Shown: piece by piece, positions 42,442 to 51,609 of the stretch
Layout of the letters: every line of letters begins with the position of its first letter
Numbering within the stretch: the stretch's first letter is position 1
Assembly: GCA_040220855.1 (NCBI GenBank)
Contig: JAVJVZ010000055.1
Span: 1 to 64,000, forward strand
Direction of reading: 5' to 3'
DNA: 64,000 nucleotides
From: JACKNG01 sp040220855
GTDB taxonomy: Bacteria; Pseudomonadota; Gammaproteobacteria; Ga0077536
Program-made: the position numbers and the translations under genes
The notes under the pieces: generated by a model
Database searches by the model: none
The model's input: the letters and a program-made list of their open reading frames with translations, nothing else
What the model was told of the DNA's origin: nothing

Positions 42442-42645
42442 ATGTACGTCTGCATCTGCAACAACGTGACCGAGCGCGATATCGAACAGGCCGTACGCGA
42501 GGGCGCCCGCACGCTCGATTGCCTGGCCGACCGACTGGCCGTTTCCACCTGCTGCGGCCAGTGCCGCTGCTACGCCGAGGAAAGCCTGCAGAACGCGCTC
42601 GGCAGCGTCGAAGGCGAATCGCTACCGCTCGCCATGGCGGTCTGA
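42442..42645 (+). CDS. bfd: Bacterioferritin-associated ferredoxin
   Basis: The product has 67 residues. Four [2Fe-2S] ligands are seen as CIC (4-6) and CCGQC (C38, C41). Bfd docks on bacterioferritin and reduces its core to release iron when iron is limiting. Position next to bfr and a Fur-like site fit this role. Confidence 0.95.
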   Translation: MYVCICNNVTERDIEQAVREGARTLDCLADRLAVSTCCGQCRCYAEESLQNALGSVEGESLPLAMAV

Positions 42646-42698
42646 GCGACCACCCCGGGCTCGTCCCTGCCCCCTGACCTAGCGCCCCTGTACCGATC

Positions 42699-42720
42699 GG
42701 TGTGAGCACCTACTCACACC
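42699..42720. terminator. Hairpin between bfd and moeB
   Basis: GGTGTGAG (42699-42706) and CTCACACC (42713-42720) form a perfect 8-bp stem with a 6-nt loop in the convergent gap. No U-tract. Confidence 0.5.
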
Positions 42721-42760
42721 CCAACTCCCAGCAACAGGGCCTGCCGCGCTCCCGTCGGCG

Positions 42761-43525
42761 CTAGCCGGCAGCGTGCGCCGACTCCCCGCAGGCCGGGCAG
42801 CGCGGATCGCGCCGCAGGCGCATCGTCTGCCATTCCATGGCCAGCGCGTCGAGCAGCAGCAGTCGGCCGGTGAGGTCGCTGCCGATGCCGAGCAGCACCT
42901 TCAGCGCTTCCATTGCCTGTACGCTGCCGATGATGCCGAGCAGCGGCGCCACGACGCCATTGGTCGCGCAGCTCGTGTCGAGGCCGGCGTCCTCGCGGTA
43001 GAGGCAGCGATAACAGGGGCTGTCGCCCTGCCCGGGGCGGAACACCGAGACCTGGCCCTCGAAGCGGATCGCGGCGCCGGAAACCAGTGGCAGGCCGCTC
43101 GCGAGGCAGTAGCGATTGAGCGCGAAGCGCGTGGCGAAGTTGTCGGTCGCGTCGACCACGAGGTCGACACCCGCCGGCAGGGCGGCGAAGGCATCGTCCT
43201 CGCGCAGCCGCGCAGCGACCGTGTCCACGCTGATGGTCGGGTTGAGTGCGAGCACGCGCTCGCGTGCCGAGGCAACCTTCTCGCGCCCGACGTCCGCCGT
43301 CGCGTGCGCGATCTGGCGTTGCAGGTTGGAGAGTTCGACGACGTCGTGATCGACCAGCACCAGCCGCCCGACGCCAGCCGCGGCGAGGTACATCGCAACC
43401 GGCGAGCCGAGACCGCCGAGACCGACCACCAGCACGCTCGATTCGGCCAACCGCGCCTGCCCGTCGATATCGATCTCGGGCAGCAGGATCTGGCGGCTGT
43501 AGCGGAGCAGGAGCGCGTCATCCAT
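42761..43525 (-). CDS. moeB: Molybdopterin-synthase adenylyltransferase MoeB (ThiF/E1-like)
   Basis: The product has 254 residues. ATP-binding VVGLGGLGSP, catalytic/ATP residues in ELSNLQRQI and DATDNFATR, and zinc-binding pairs CYRC (about 175) and CPAC (near the end). It adenylates the C-terminal Gly of MoaD-type ubiquitin-like proteins; a ThiF-like role in thiamin synthesis is the main alternative. The gene ends the conserved hemA-prfA-prmC-moeB run, as in many gammaproteobacteria. Confidence 0.9.
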   Translation of the reverse strand: MDDALLLRYSRQILLPEIDIDGQARLAESSVLVVGLGGLGSPVAMYLAAAGVGRLVLVDHDVVELSNLQRQIAHATADVGREKVASARERVLALNPTISVDTVAARLREDDAFAALPAGVDLVVDATDNFATRFALNRYCLASGLPLVSGAAIRFEGQVSVFRPGQGDSPCYRCLYREDAGLDTSCATNGVVAPLLGIIGSVQAMEALKVLLGIGSDLTGRLLLLDALAMEWQTMRLRRDPRCPACGESAHAAG

Positions 43526-43585
43526 CGGCGGGGTCTCGCGGTTCTGTGGGCGGTCGGGGCAGTGTGACGCCGCGCAGCCGGCCTG

Positions 43586-44428
43586 TCATCCGTGCGCCAG
43601 CGTGACGCGTTCATGGCCGGCGAGGTCGCGCCGCGTGACGACGCGAGCGAAGCCGGCGGCGCCGAGCAGCGCGCGGACCGCGGCACCCTGGGTGGCGCCG
43701 TGTTCGAGTACGATGGCGCCGCCCACGCGCAGCACGCGCGGGGCATCGGCCGCGATCGCGCGCAGATCGTCGAGGCCGTCGGCGCCGGCAAAGAGGGCTT
43801 GTGGCGGTTCGTGGGTGAGCTCCGGCGGCAGGCCGTCGGCTTCGCTGGTGCCGATGTAGGGCGGATTGGCGAGTATCAGGTCGAGTGTCGCGGCGCCGAA
43901 CGGCGCCAGCCAGTTGCTACGCAGGCAGCGCACGGTGTCGAGTCCGAGCGCGGCGACGTTGGCCTCGGCGCGGGCCAGCGCAGCGGCGTCGCGATCGCTC
44001 GCCACGACGACGGCGCGCGGCAGCTCGCTCGCGACCGCGCAGGCGATGGCGCCACTGCCCGTGCCGAGATCGGCAATGGTGGCGTCGGCGCGCGCGAGCT
44101 CGAGTGCGGACTCGACCAGCAGCTCGGTTTCCGGGCGCGGTACCAGCACCCCGGGCGCGACGCTCAGCGTGAGTGACCAGAACTCGGCCCGGCCCGTCAG
44201 GTAGGCCAGCGGCGTGCCGGCCGCGCGCGCCGCAACGAGGGCCTCGAAGCGCGCCAGGGTGGCGGTGTCGAGGGCGCGTTCCGGGTTGCTGTACAGGCGG
44301 GTGCGTGGACAGTCGAGCACGTGGGCGAGGAGCAGCTCGGCATCGAGGCGCGCGCTGTCGCTCGGCGCGAGACGGGCGCGCGCAGCGCCGAGCGCTGCCG
44401 CCGTGCTCGCCGTTGCCGCTACCGTCAT
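43586..44428 (-). CDS. prmC: Release factor glutamine N5-methyltransferase
   Basis: The product has 280 residues. The ATG at 44428 overlaps the prfA stop by one base (TGATG). The helical N-terminal domain is followed by the SAM site ADLGTGSGAIA and the catalytic NPPY motif (LANPPYIGTSEADG). It methylates the Gln of the GGQ motif in RF1 and RF2. Genetic coupling to prfA, its substrate, is conserved. Confidence 0.95.
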   Translation of the reverse strand: MTVAATASTAAALGAARARLAPSDSARLDAELLLAHVLDCPRTRLYSNPERALDTATLARFEALVAARAAGTPLAYLTGRAEFWSLTLSVAPGVLVPRPETELLVESALELARADATIADLGTGSGAIACAVASELPRAVVVASDRDAAALARAEANVAALGLDTVRCLRSNWLAPFGAATLDLILANPPYIGTSEADGLPPELTHEPPQALFAGADGLDDLRAIAADAPRVLRVGGAIVLEHGATQGAAVRALLGAAGFARVVTRRDLAGHERVTLAHG

Positions 44429-45513
44429 CAGTGCTCGGCGAGCTGTGCCATCAGCTCCGCGCGATGCTCGGTGAGCAGCGGTTCGATGACCGCGTCGAGG
44501 CCGCCCTCGACAATCTCGTCGAGCTTGTACAAGGTGAGGTTGATGCGGTGATCGGTCACCCGCCCCTGGGGAAAGTTGTAGGTGCGAATGCGCTCGGAGC
44601 GGTCCCCCGAGCCGACCAGGCTGCGTCGCGTGCTGGCCTGCTCGGCCTCGCGGCGGTCGCGCTCGGCGCGCAGCAGGCGCGCCTTGAGCAGGCTCATCGC
44701 GCGGGCCCGGTTCTTGTGCTGCGAACGCTCGTCCTGGCATTCGACGACGACGCCGCTCGGCAGGTGGGTGATGCGGATGGCGGATTCGGTCTTGTTGACG
44801 TGCTGGCCGCCGGCGCCGGAGGCACGGTAGGTATCGATGCGCAGGTCGGCAGGATTGATGTCGACGTCCTCGACGTCCTCGACGTCCGGCAACACCGCCA
44901 CGGTGCAGGCCGAGGTGTGGATACGGCCCTGCGATTCCGTTTCCGGCACGCGCTGTACGCGGTGCGCGCCCGACTCGAACTTGAGCCGCGCATAGACGCC
45001 CTGACCGCCGATGCGCACGATGACTTCCTTGTACCCGCCATGCTCGGCCTCGCTCGCGCTCACGATCTCGGTGCGCCAATCGCGCGACTCGGCGTAGCGC
45101 AGATACATGCGCAACAGGTCGCCGGCGAACAAGCCGGCCTCGTCGCCGCCGGTGCCGGCCCGGATCTCGAGGAAGACGTCGGCATCGTCGTCGGGATCCT
45201 TCGGCACCAGCAGCGCCTGCAGCTCGCTCTCCAGCGTGGCGAGGCGCTCACGCGTGCTGCGAATCTCCTCGCGCGCGAGCTCGCGCAGTTCGACATCGTC
45301 TTCGCTGGCGAGCTCCTCGGCGCCGGCGAGTGCGTCGAGCGTCTCGCGGTAGTCGTCGAAGCATGCCACCACGGGCGAGATCTCGGCGTGCTCGCGCGAC
45401 AGCGCACGAAAGCGCGCGTGGTCGCCGATGATCTCGGGGGCGGCGAGCAGGCCGTCGAGCTCGCGGCGGCGTTCGACCAGCTGTTCCAGTTTGCCCAGTA
45501 GCGACGCCTTCAT
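44428..45513 (-). CDS. prfA: Peptide chain release factor 1
   Basis: The product has 361 residues, the standard RF1 length. GGQ loop: RASGAGGQHVNKT. The RF1 signature GGDEAGLFAGDLLRMY is present and there is no programmed frameshift, as expected for RF1 rather than RF2. It reads UAA/UAG. The ATG overlaps the hemA stop (ATGA), giving coupled hemA-prfA-prmC. Confidence 0.97.
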   Translation of the reverse strand: MKASLLGKLEQLVERRRELDGLLAAPEIIGDHARFRALSREHAEISPVVACFDDYRETLDALAGAEELASEDDVELRELAREEIRSTRERLATLESELQALLVPKDPDDDADVFLEIRAGTGGDEAGLFAGDLLRMYLRYAESRDWRTEIVSASEAEHGGYKEVIVRIGGQGVYARLKFESGAHRVQRVPETESQGRIHTSACTVAVLPDVEDVEDVDINPADLRIDTYRASGAGGQHVNKTESAIRITHLPSGVVVECQDERSQHKNRARAMSLLKARLLRAERDRREAEQASTRRSLVGSGDRSERIRTYNFPQGRVTDHRINLTLYKLDEIVEGGLDAVIEPLLTEHRAELMAQLAEH

Positions 45514-46763
45514 CGCGGTTCGTCCAGGCCCAGCAGCTCACGCGCGGCGCGTACCAGTTCGTCGCGACCGTTGGCGCGCCGCAGGCTCGCGGTCGGCGCG
45601 TGCATGAGCTTGTTGGCGAGCTGGTGGGCGAGCTGTTGCAGCACGGCGCGCGGGTCCTCGCCCTTGTCGAGGCGCGCGTAGGCGCGTGCGAGCAACTCCT
45701 CACGCAGTGCTTCGCCACGTGTACGGTAGGCCGTGATGGTGGCGCTGCTCGACTGTACCTGCAGCCAGTCCATGTAGTCCTGTACCTGCAGGTGCACCAT
45801 CTCCTCGGCCTGCGCGGCGGCGTCTTCGCGCAGTTTCATGTTGGCGCTGACCACGCCCTCGAGATCGTCCACCGTGTAGAGGTAGGCGTCCTCGAGCTCG
45901 CCGACCGTCGCCTCGATGTCGCGCGGCACGGCGAGATCGACCAGGAACATCGGTTCGTGCCGGCGCCGCTCGAGCGCCACCTCGACGATGCCGCGGGTGA
46001 CGATGGGCAGGCGACTCGCGGTCGAGCTGACGACGATGTCCACCGCCGGCAGGTGGGCCGGCAGGTCGGTCAGCGCAATCGCCTCGCCGCCATGGCGGGT
46101 GGCGAGCGCACGGGCGTTGTCGAGCGAGCGGTTGGCGACGACCAGCCGGCCGATGCCGGCGCCGGCGAGATGATTGGCGACCAGCGAGATGGTCTCGCCG
46201 GCGCCGATGAGCAATGCCGCGCGCTCGCCGAGATCGCCGTGGATCTGTTGCGCGAGCTTGACCGAAGCATAGGCTACCGAGACGGGCGTCGAACCGATCT
46301 CGGTCCGCGTACGTATCAGCTTGGCAGTCGAGAAGGAGAACTGCATGAGCCGGTTGAGAAACTTGCCGACGGTGCCGGCGCCGACGGCCGTACGGTAGGC
46401 CTCCTTGAGTTGCCCGAGGATCTGCGGTTCGCCGAGGACCAGCGAGTCGAGGCCGCTGGCGACGCGCAGCACGTGGCGCACTGCGTGCTCGTCGCTGAGG
46501 TGGTAGACGTGCGGCTCGATTTCCCCCAGGCCGACCTCACGGTAATGGCTGAGCCAGTCGAGCGGCTGGCGCAACGCGCCGGCGGCGACGTCGCAATAGA
46601 GCTCGGTGCGGTTGCAGGTGGACAGGATCATCGATTCGCTGACGCCCGCGCTGGCATTGAGCGCATCGAGCGCCGCCGGCAGCTGCCCGGCGTCGAACGC
46701 GACCTTCTCGCGCACCGCGAGGGGCGCCGTCTTGTGACTCAGGCCGAGGATGAAAAGGGGCAT
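45510..46763 (-). CDS. hemA: Glutamyl-tRNA reductase
   Basis: The product has 417 residues. The catalytic cysteine is in ILSTCNRTELY; the N-terminal LGLSHKTAPLAVREK motif and the NADPH domain (LLIGAGETISLVANHL) follow. It converts glutamyl-tRNA to glutamate-1-semialdehyde, the committed step of C5-pathway heme synthesis, fitting the several c-type cytochromes and bacterioferritin in this window. It is divergent from the TPR lipoprotein gene. Confidence 0.96.
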   Translation of the reverse strand: MPLFILGLSHKTAPLAVREKVAFDAGQLPAALDALNASAGVSESMILSTCNRTELYCDVAAGALRQPLDWLSHYREVGLGEIEPHVYHLSDEHAVRHVLRVASGLDSLVLGEPQILGQLKEAYRTAVGAGTVGKFLNRLMQFSFSTAKLIRTRTEIGSTPVSVAYASVKLAQQIHGDLGERAALLIGAGETISLVANHLAGAGIGRLVVANRSLDNARALATRHGGEAIALTDLPAHLPAVDIVVSSTASRLPIVTRGIVEVALERRRHEPMFLVDLAVPRDIEATVGELEDAYLYTVDDLEGVVSANMKLREDAAAQAEEMVHLQVQDYMDWLQVQSSSATITAYRTRGEALREELLARAYARLDKGEDPRAVLQQLAHQLANKLMHAPTASLRRANGRDELVRAARELLGLDEPR

Positions 46764-46853
46764 GGCGCGGGCGGGGTAGAGCTGAACGGACGGCTCCCGT
46801 CACTCCGCAACACCGCGGCGGCGCGGAACGAAAGCCCGGAATAGCCATCGAAA

Positions 46854-46882
46854 TTAAGCTGGAAAGCCAACTGCGATATAGT
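46854..46882 (+). promoter_or_regulatory. Candidate sigma70 promoter of the TPR-lolB-ispE operon
   Basis: TTAAGC (46854-46859) and TATAGT (46877-46882) are 17 nt apart, about 105 nt before the TPR ATG. This is the most AT-rich part of the hemA/TPR spacer. Confidence 0.5.
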
Positions 46883-46987
46883 TTAAGTCAGACGTCTCGG
46901 AAACCGCTAACGAGTGCAGGGAGGCCTGCGCGCGCCGGTGCCTCCCCACCCCGACGTCCCCAACCGAGAGGCCGTTGCCCGACCCCT

Positions 46988-48736
46988 ATGCTGCGAGTCC
47001 GTTGCGCCGTCCTGCTTCCCCTGCTCATCTCGCTGGCCGTGGCCGGCTGCGCGACCGCGCCGTCGGCGCCGGCACCCGCGACCACGTCGCCTGTGGCCGA
47101 ACCGGCCGCCGCCCCTGCAGCAGACCTCGAGATTGCCGAACTCGAGCCCTTCGACTACGAGTCCGATCCGCTCTACCAGCTGTTGATCGCCGAGTTCGCC
47201 GGGCAGCGCGGCCATCTCGACCTGGCCACCGAACGCTACCTGACGCTCGCCGGCGAGCTGCGTGACGCCAAGCTGGCCGAGCGCGCCACGCGCATCGCGG
47301 TATTCGCCCGCGACGACGCCGCCGCGCTCGCGGCGGCGAGCGTATGGGTGGAACTCGCGCCGCGCGACATGGATGCGCGCCAGATCATCGCCGCCATGCA
47401 TATCCGCCAGGGCGATGCCGATGCCGCGCTCGAACATCTCGAGTTCGTGCTCGCCAACGATCACGATGCCTCCGGCAACCGCCTGCGCATGATCGCCAAC
47501 CTACTCGGGCGCGAGGAGGAGCGCGATACTGCGCTCGCGGTGATGGAGCGCCTGCTCGATCACTTCAGCGACGACACCGACGCGCTGCTCGCCTATGCGC
47601 TGCTGGCAATTCGCGCCGAGCGCCTCGACAAGGCGCGCGAGGCGATGAACCACATCGCCCGCCAGACCGAACTGAGCTCGAACGTCGCCATGGCCTACCT
47701 CGCAGTGCTGCAGAAGCAGGACCGCATGGGCGACGCCATCGAGTGGCTCGACGAGGTGCTCGCGATCAATCCCGACCAGTTCGGCGTGCGCCTGATCTAT
47801 GCGCGCCTGCTCGCCGAGGCCAATCGCTTCGAGGAAGCGCGCGTGCAGTTCGGCGTGCTCTCCGAAGAATCGCCTGACAACACCGACATCATCTTCGCGC
47901 TCGGCCTGCTCAACCTGCAGGCCGGGCGCAACGATGCCGCCGCCACCAACTTCGAGCGCCTCGTCGAGCTCGAAACGCGCGAGGACGAGGCCCATTTCTA
48001 CCTCGGCCAGATTGCCGAGGCGCGCGGCGAGCGCCAGGCGGCGATCGAGCACTACCAGGCAATCGAAGGCGGCGGCAACTTTTTCGCCGCCCAGCTGCGC
48101 AAGGCACTGGTGCTCGCCCTGATGGGCAAGGTCGACGACGCCGTCGCATTTCTCGACCAGGTCACGCCCGAGAGCGACGAGCAGCGTTACGACCTCGCCC
48201 GCGCCAAGGGAGAGATTCTCACCGAGCACGGTCGCCACGCCGAGGCCCTCGCAATCTACGATGCCGCGCTCGCCGACGGCGCCTACGATACCGAGCTGCT
48301 CTACACCCGCGCGATGCTCGCCGAGAAGATGAATCGCATCGACATCCTCGAGCGTGATCTGCGCACCATCATCGCGCAGGAACCCGACAACGCGCAGGCG
48401 CTCAACGCGCTCGGCTACACGCTCGCCGACCGTACCGAACGCTACGCCGAGGCGCACGAGTTCATTGCGCGCGCACTCGAGATCAGCCCGGACGATTTCT
48501 ACATCCTCGACTCGATGGGCTGGGTGCTCTACCGGCTCGGGCGTCTCGACGAGGCAATCGGTTTCCTCGAACGTGCCCGTGAGCTGCGCAACGACCCGGA
48601 GGTCGCCGCCCACCTTGGTGAGGTGCTGTGGGTCAAGGGCAAGCGCGAAGCGGCCCGCGACGTCTGGGAGAGCGCGCTGCGCGACACACCGAACGACAAG
48701 AAACTCCTCGACGTCATCGATCGCCTCACGCCGTGA
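46988..48736 (+). CDS. Tetratricopeptide-repeat outer-membrane lipoprotein
   Basis: The product has 582 residues. The lipoprotein signal MLRVRCAVLLPLLISLAVAGC places the lipidated Cys at about 21, and the +2 Ala favours outer-membrane sorting. The rest is a long array of TPR-like helical repeats from about residue 55 to the end (e.g. DARQIIAAMHIRQGDADAAL; LNALGYTLADRTERYAEA; YILDSMGWVLYRLGRLDEA). It probably acts as a periplasmic scaffold. The coupled lolB gene suggests a link to lipoprotein or cell-wall biogenesis; this gene-lolB pairing is conserved. Confidence 0.88.
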   Translation: MLRVRCAVLLPLLISLAVAGCATAPSAPAPATTSPVAEPAAAPAADLEIAELEPFDYESDPLYQLLIAEFAGQRGHLDLATERYLTLAGELRDAKLAERATRIAVFARDDAAALAAASVWVELAPRDMDARQIIAAMHIRQGDADAALEHLEFVLANDHDASGNRLRMIANLLGREEERDTALAVMERLLDHFSDDTDALLAYALLAIRAERLDKAREAMNHIARQTELSSNVAMAYLAVLQKQDRMGDAIEWLDEVLAINPDQFGVRLIYARLLAEANRFEEARVQFGVLSEESPDNTDIIFALGLLNLQAGRNDAAATNFERLVELETREDEAHFYLGQIAEARGERQAAIEHYQAIEGGGNFFAAQLRKALVLALMGKVDDAVAFLDQVTPESDEQRYDLARAKGEILTEHGRHAEALAIYDAALADGAYDTELLYTRAMLAEKMNRIDILERDLRTIIAQEPDNAQALNALGYTLADRTERYAEAHEFIARALEISPDDFYILDSMGWVLYRLGRLDEAIGFLERARELRNDPEVAAHLGEVLWVKGKREAARDVWESALRDTPNDKKLLDVIDRLTP

Positions 48737-49344
48737 GGGCGCTGGCCGGCGCGCTCGTGCTCGCCCTGCTGGGCGGTTGCGCGACGTGGCCTTTCGGGCA
48801 GCGTGCGCAGCCCGAGCCGCAGCCGGTACTGCCCGATCACCGCGCCGCGGTCGCCGCGCTCGATGACTGGCGCCTGACCGGCAAGCTCGCCGTGCAGCGT
48901 GCCGACCAGGGCGTCAGCGCAACACTCGAGTGGCACGAGCAGGGCGAGCGCTTCGACCTGCGCCTCGTCGCGCCGCTCAGCGGCGGCACCTTCAAGCTCA
49001 CCGGCGACGCCGGGCGCGTGGCCTTGTTCACGCCCGAGGGCGAGATGTTCACCGCGGCCAGCGCCGGCGACCTCGTCGAAGCCCACCTCGGCTGGCGCCT
49101 GCCGGTGGAGGGCGCGCGCTGGTGGGTGCGCGGCATCCCGGCGCCGGGCAGCGCCGCTGCCCAGGAGCGCCGCGATGCGCAGGGACGCTGGACCGATTTC
49201 GCCCAGGACGGCTGGCGCATCTCCATCCTCGACTATCACGAGCGCGCGCAGCCCCACCTGCCGCGCAAGCTCTACCTGGCGCGCGACGATCTGCAGGTGC
49301 GGCTGGTCATCCGGCACTGGCAACTGGACGTCGGCGCGCCCTGA
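48733..49344 (+). CDS. lolB: Outer-membrane lipoprotein LolB
   Basis: The product has 203 residues from a GTG at 48733 that overlaps the preceding TGA (GTGA). Lipobox LALLGGC (Cys about 16). LolB core: WRLTGKLAVQRADQGVSATL, then FDLRLVAPLSGGTFKLTG and WWVRGIPAPG. It accepts lipoproteins from LolA and inserts them into the outer membrane. Upstream of ispE as in most gammaproteobacteria. Confidence 0.94.
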   Translation: MRALAGALVLALLGGCATWPFGQRAQPEPQPVLPDHRAAVAALDDWRLTGKLAVQRADQGVSATLEWHEQGERFDLRLVAPLSGGTFKLTGDAGRVALFTPEGEMFTAASAGDLVEAHLGWRLPVEGARWWVRGIPAPGSAAAQERRDAQGRWTDFAQDGWRISILDYHERAQPHLPRKLYLARDDLQVRLVIRHWQLDVGAP

Positions 49345-49449
49345 GCGGCGCCGTCGCCGCTCGGCGCCGGCGGTGTACACTGCGCGCCGCGCTCGTGGCG
49401 GCTTCCGCCCGGCGTGCGCTCGTTCCTCCACCCGGGTTGTCTCGACACC

Positions 49450-50313
49450 ATGACGCTCTCGCGCGACTGGCCGGCGCCGGCCAAGATCAACCTGTTCCTG
49501 CATGTCACCGGGCGTCGCGACGACGGCTACCACCTGCTGCAGACCCTGTTCCAGTTTCTCGACGTCTGTGACTGGCTCGATTTCCGCGTGCGCGACGATG
49601 GTCGCATCGAGCGTGCCGGCGAGCTGCCCGGCGTGGCCGCCGCGGACGACCTCGTCGTGCGTGCCGCCCGCCTGCTCAGGGAGCACGCCGGCTGCACGCT
49701 CGGGGTCGACATCCACCTGCGCAAGCGGCTGCCGCTGGGCGGCGGTCTCGGCGGTGGCAGTTCCGACGCGGCCACCGTGCTGGTCGCGCTCGATGTGCTG
49801 TGGGGGCTCGACCTCGGCGTCGACGTGCTCGCCGCGCTCGGCCTCGCGCTCGGCGCCGACGTGCCGGTATTCGTGCGCGGGCACGCCGCCTGGGCCGAGG
49901 GCGTCGGCGAGATCCTCGCGCCGTGTGATCCGGACGAGGGTGCGGTGCTCGTCATCACGCCCGATTGCGCGGTCTCGACCGCGCGCGTGTTCACCGATCC
50001 TGATTTGACACGGCATACCCCGCCAATCAAAATGCACGCCTTTTCGCTCGCCCGCTCCCGGAACGACTGTGAACCCGTCACCCGGCGCCTCTACCCGGCG
50101 GTAGGCGCGGCGCTCGACTGGCTGGACCAGCACGCCCCGGCGCGAATGAGCGGAACCGGTGCCAGCGTCTTCGCATTCTTCGATAGTCTCGAGCAGGCCG
50201 AGGCCGTAGCCCGGCAGGTGCCCGCGCCGTGGCGCGCGGTCGCCACGCGACGCGTCAACTGCTCGCCGCTCGGCGAGCGCGCCGCGCGGGCGCGCGCGGA
50301 AGGGGAATCATGA
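49450..50313 (+). CDS. ispE: 4-diphosphocytidyl-2-C-methyl-D-erythritol kinase
   Basis: The product has 287 residues from ATG 49450. GHMP kinase motifs: PAKINLFLHV, phosphate loop LPLGGGLGGGSSDAA, and MSGTGASVFAFF near the C-terminus. It phosphorylates CDP-ME in the MEP isoprenoid pathway. It lies 105 nt after lolB and precedes tRNA-Gln and prs. Confidence 0.95.
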   Translation: MTLSRDWPAPAKINLFLHVTGRRDDGYHLLQTLFQFLDVCDWLDFRVRDDGRIERAGELPGVAAADDLVVRAARLLREHAGCTLGVDIHLRKRLPLGGGLGGGSSDAATVLVALDVLWGLDLGVDVLAALGLALGADVPVFVRGHAAWAEGVGEILAPCDPDEGAVLVITPDCAVSTARVFTDPDLTRHTPPIKMHAFSLARSRNDCEPVTRRLYPAVGAALDWLDQHAPARMSGTGASVFAFFDSLEQAEAVARQVPAPWRAVATRRVNCSPLGERAARARAEGES

Positions 50314-50363
50314 GCGGAAACGATACCGGCCGAGGTGCGCGAAACCAGCGCGGGATTTCCATT

Positions 50364-50438
50364 TGGGGTGTCGCCAAGCGGTAAGGCACGGGGTTTTGAT
50401 CCCCGCATTCCCAGGTTCGAATCCTGGCACCCCAGCCA
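50364..50438 (+). tRNA. tRNA-Gln (anticodon TTG)
   Basis: This is a 75-nt cloverleaf with acceptor TGGGGTG paired to CACCCCA, anticodon loop TTTTGAT giving TTG, T-arm GGTTCGAATCC and an encoded CCA at 50436-50438. It is embedded between ispE and prs, the usual place, and is probably processed from their transcript. Confidence 0.97.
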
Positions 50439-50543
50439 ATTTCGGCGGTCGACGATGCCAGGCCGCGGAGCAGTGACGAGCGCCGCCGGCAGGTGGCGCG
50501 GGCAGACGAGGAGCGGAGTTCGCGGCGGATGATGGAAGAGTCG

Positions 50544-51482
50544 ATGATGCTGTTCACGGGCAATGCCAACCGGCCGCTGGCGCGCGCGGTGGCGCGGCAC
50601 CTGCACATGTCGCTGGGCAAGGCGACGGTCGGCCGCTTCTCCGACGGCGAGATCATGGTCGAGATCGCGGAGAACGTGCGCGGTCGCGACTGCATCGTGG
50701 TCCAGCCGACCTGCGCGCCGACCAACGACAACTTCATGGAACTGCTGGTGCTCATCGATGCCCTGCGGCGTGCCTCGGCGCAGAGCATCACGGCGGTCAT
50801 CCCCTACCTCGGCTACGCCCGCCAGGACCGCCGTCCACGCTCCGCGCGCGTGCCGATCACGGCCAAGGTCGTGGCCAACATGATCACGAGCGTGGGGACC
50901 TCGCGCGTGCTCACCGTCGACCTGCATGCCGAGCAGATCCAGGGTTTCTTCGACATCCCGATGGACAATGTCTACGCCTCCCCCGTGCTGCTCGGCGACA
51001 TCTGGAAGCACGAGTACGAGAATCTCATGGTGGTGTCGCCGGACGTCGGTGGCGTGGTGCGTGCGCGCGCGATTGCGCGGCGTCTCGACAACGCCGATCT
51101 CGCCATCATCGACAAGCGCCGCCCGCGGGCCAACGAGTCGCGCGTGATGAACATCATCGGCGACGTCGAGGATCGCACCTGCGTGATGGTCGATGACATG
51201 GTCGACACCGCCGGCACCCTGTGCCGCGCGGCCGAGGCGCTCAAGGACCACGGCGCACGCAAAGTGGTGGCCTACTGCACCCACCCGGTGCTGTCCGGCA
51301 ATGCCATCGAGAACCTCAGCAACTCGACCCTCGACGAGCTCGTCGTCACCGACACCATTCCGTTGTCGGAAGCGGCCGAGAAGTGCACCAAGATTCGCCA
51401 GCTGTCGGTCGCCGGCCTGCTCGGCGAGAGCATCAACCGCATCATCTCGGGGCAGTCCCTGAGTTCGATGTTCGTCGACTGA
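50544..51482 (+). CDS. prs: Ribose-phosphate pyrophosphokinase
   Basis: The product has 312 residues from ATG 50544 (GGAAG 6 nt upstream), which aligns the conserved LFTGNANRPLA start; ATGs at 50529/50532 would add a few residues. Key motifs: QPTCAPTNDNFMEL, DLHAEQIQGFFD, and the PRPP loop VMVDDMVDTAGTL. It makes PRPP for nucleotide, His, Trp and NAD synthesis. Confidence 0.96.
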   Translation: MMLFTGNANRPLARAVARHLHMSLGKATVGRFSDGEIMVEIAENVRGRDCIVVQPTCAPTNDNFMELLVLIDALRRASAQSITAVIPYLGYARQDRRPRSARVPITAKVVANMITSVGTSRVLTVDLHAEQIQGFFDIPMDNVYASPVLLGDIWKHEYENLMVVSPDVGGVVRARAIARRLDNADLAIIDKRRPRANESRVMNIIGDVEDRTCVMVDDMVDTAGTLCRAAEALKDHGARKVVAYCTHPVLSGNAIENLSNSTLDELVVTDTIPLSEAAEKCTKIRQLSVAGLLGESINRIISGQSLSSMFVD

Positions 51483-51609
51483 GGGCCACGACAGCCGTCG
51501 AGAATCCGGGCGCCCGGCCACGTGCCGAGTGCCCACAGCCAAGTCGCACGGCGCCTGGTCGCGGGCGCGTGGCGGCACAACTTCAAGCAACCACCGGAGT
51601 ATCGGAACC

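Noticed and set aside
50255..50800. Minus-strand frame with GARIRTWECGDQNPVPYRL
   Set aside because: Antisense of tRNA-Gln, a classic annotation artefact.
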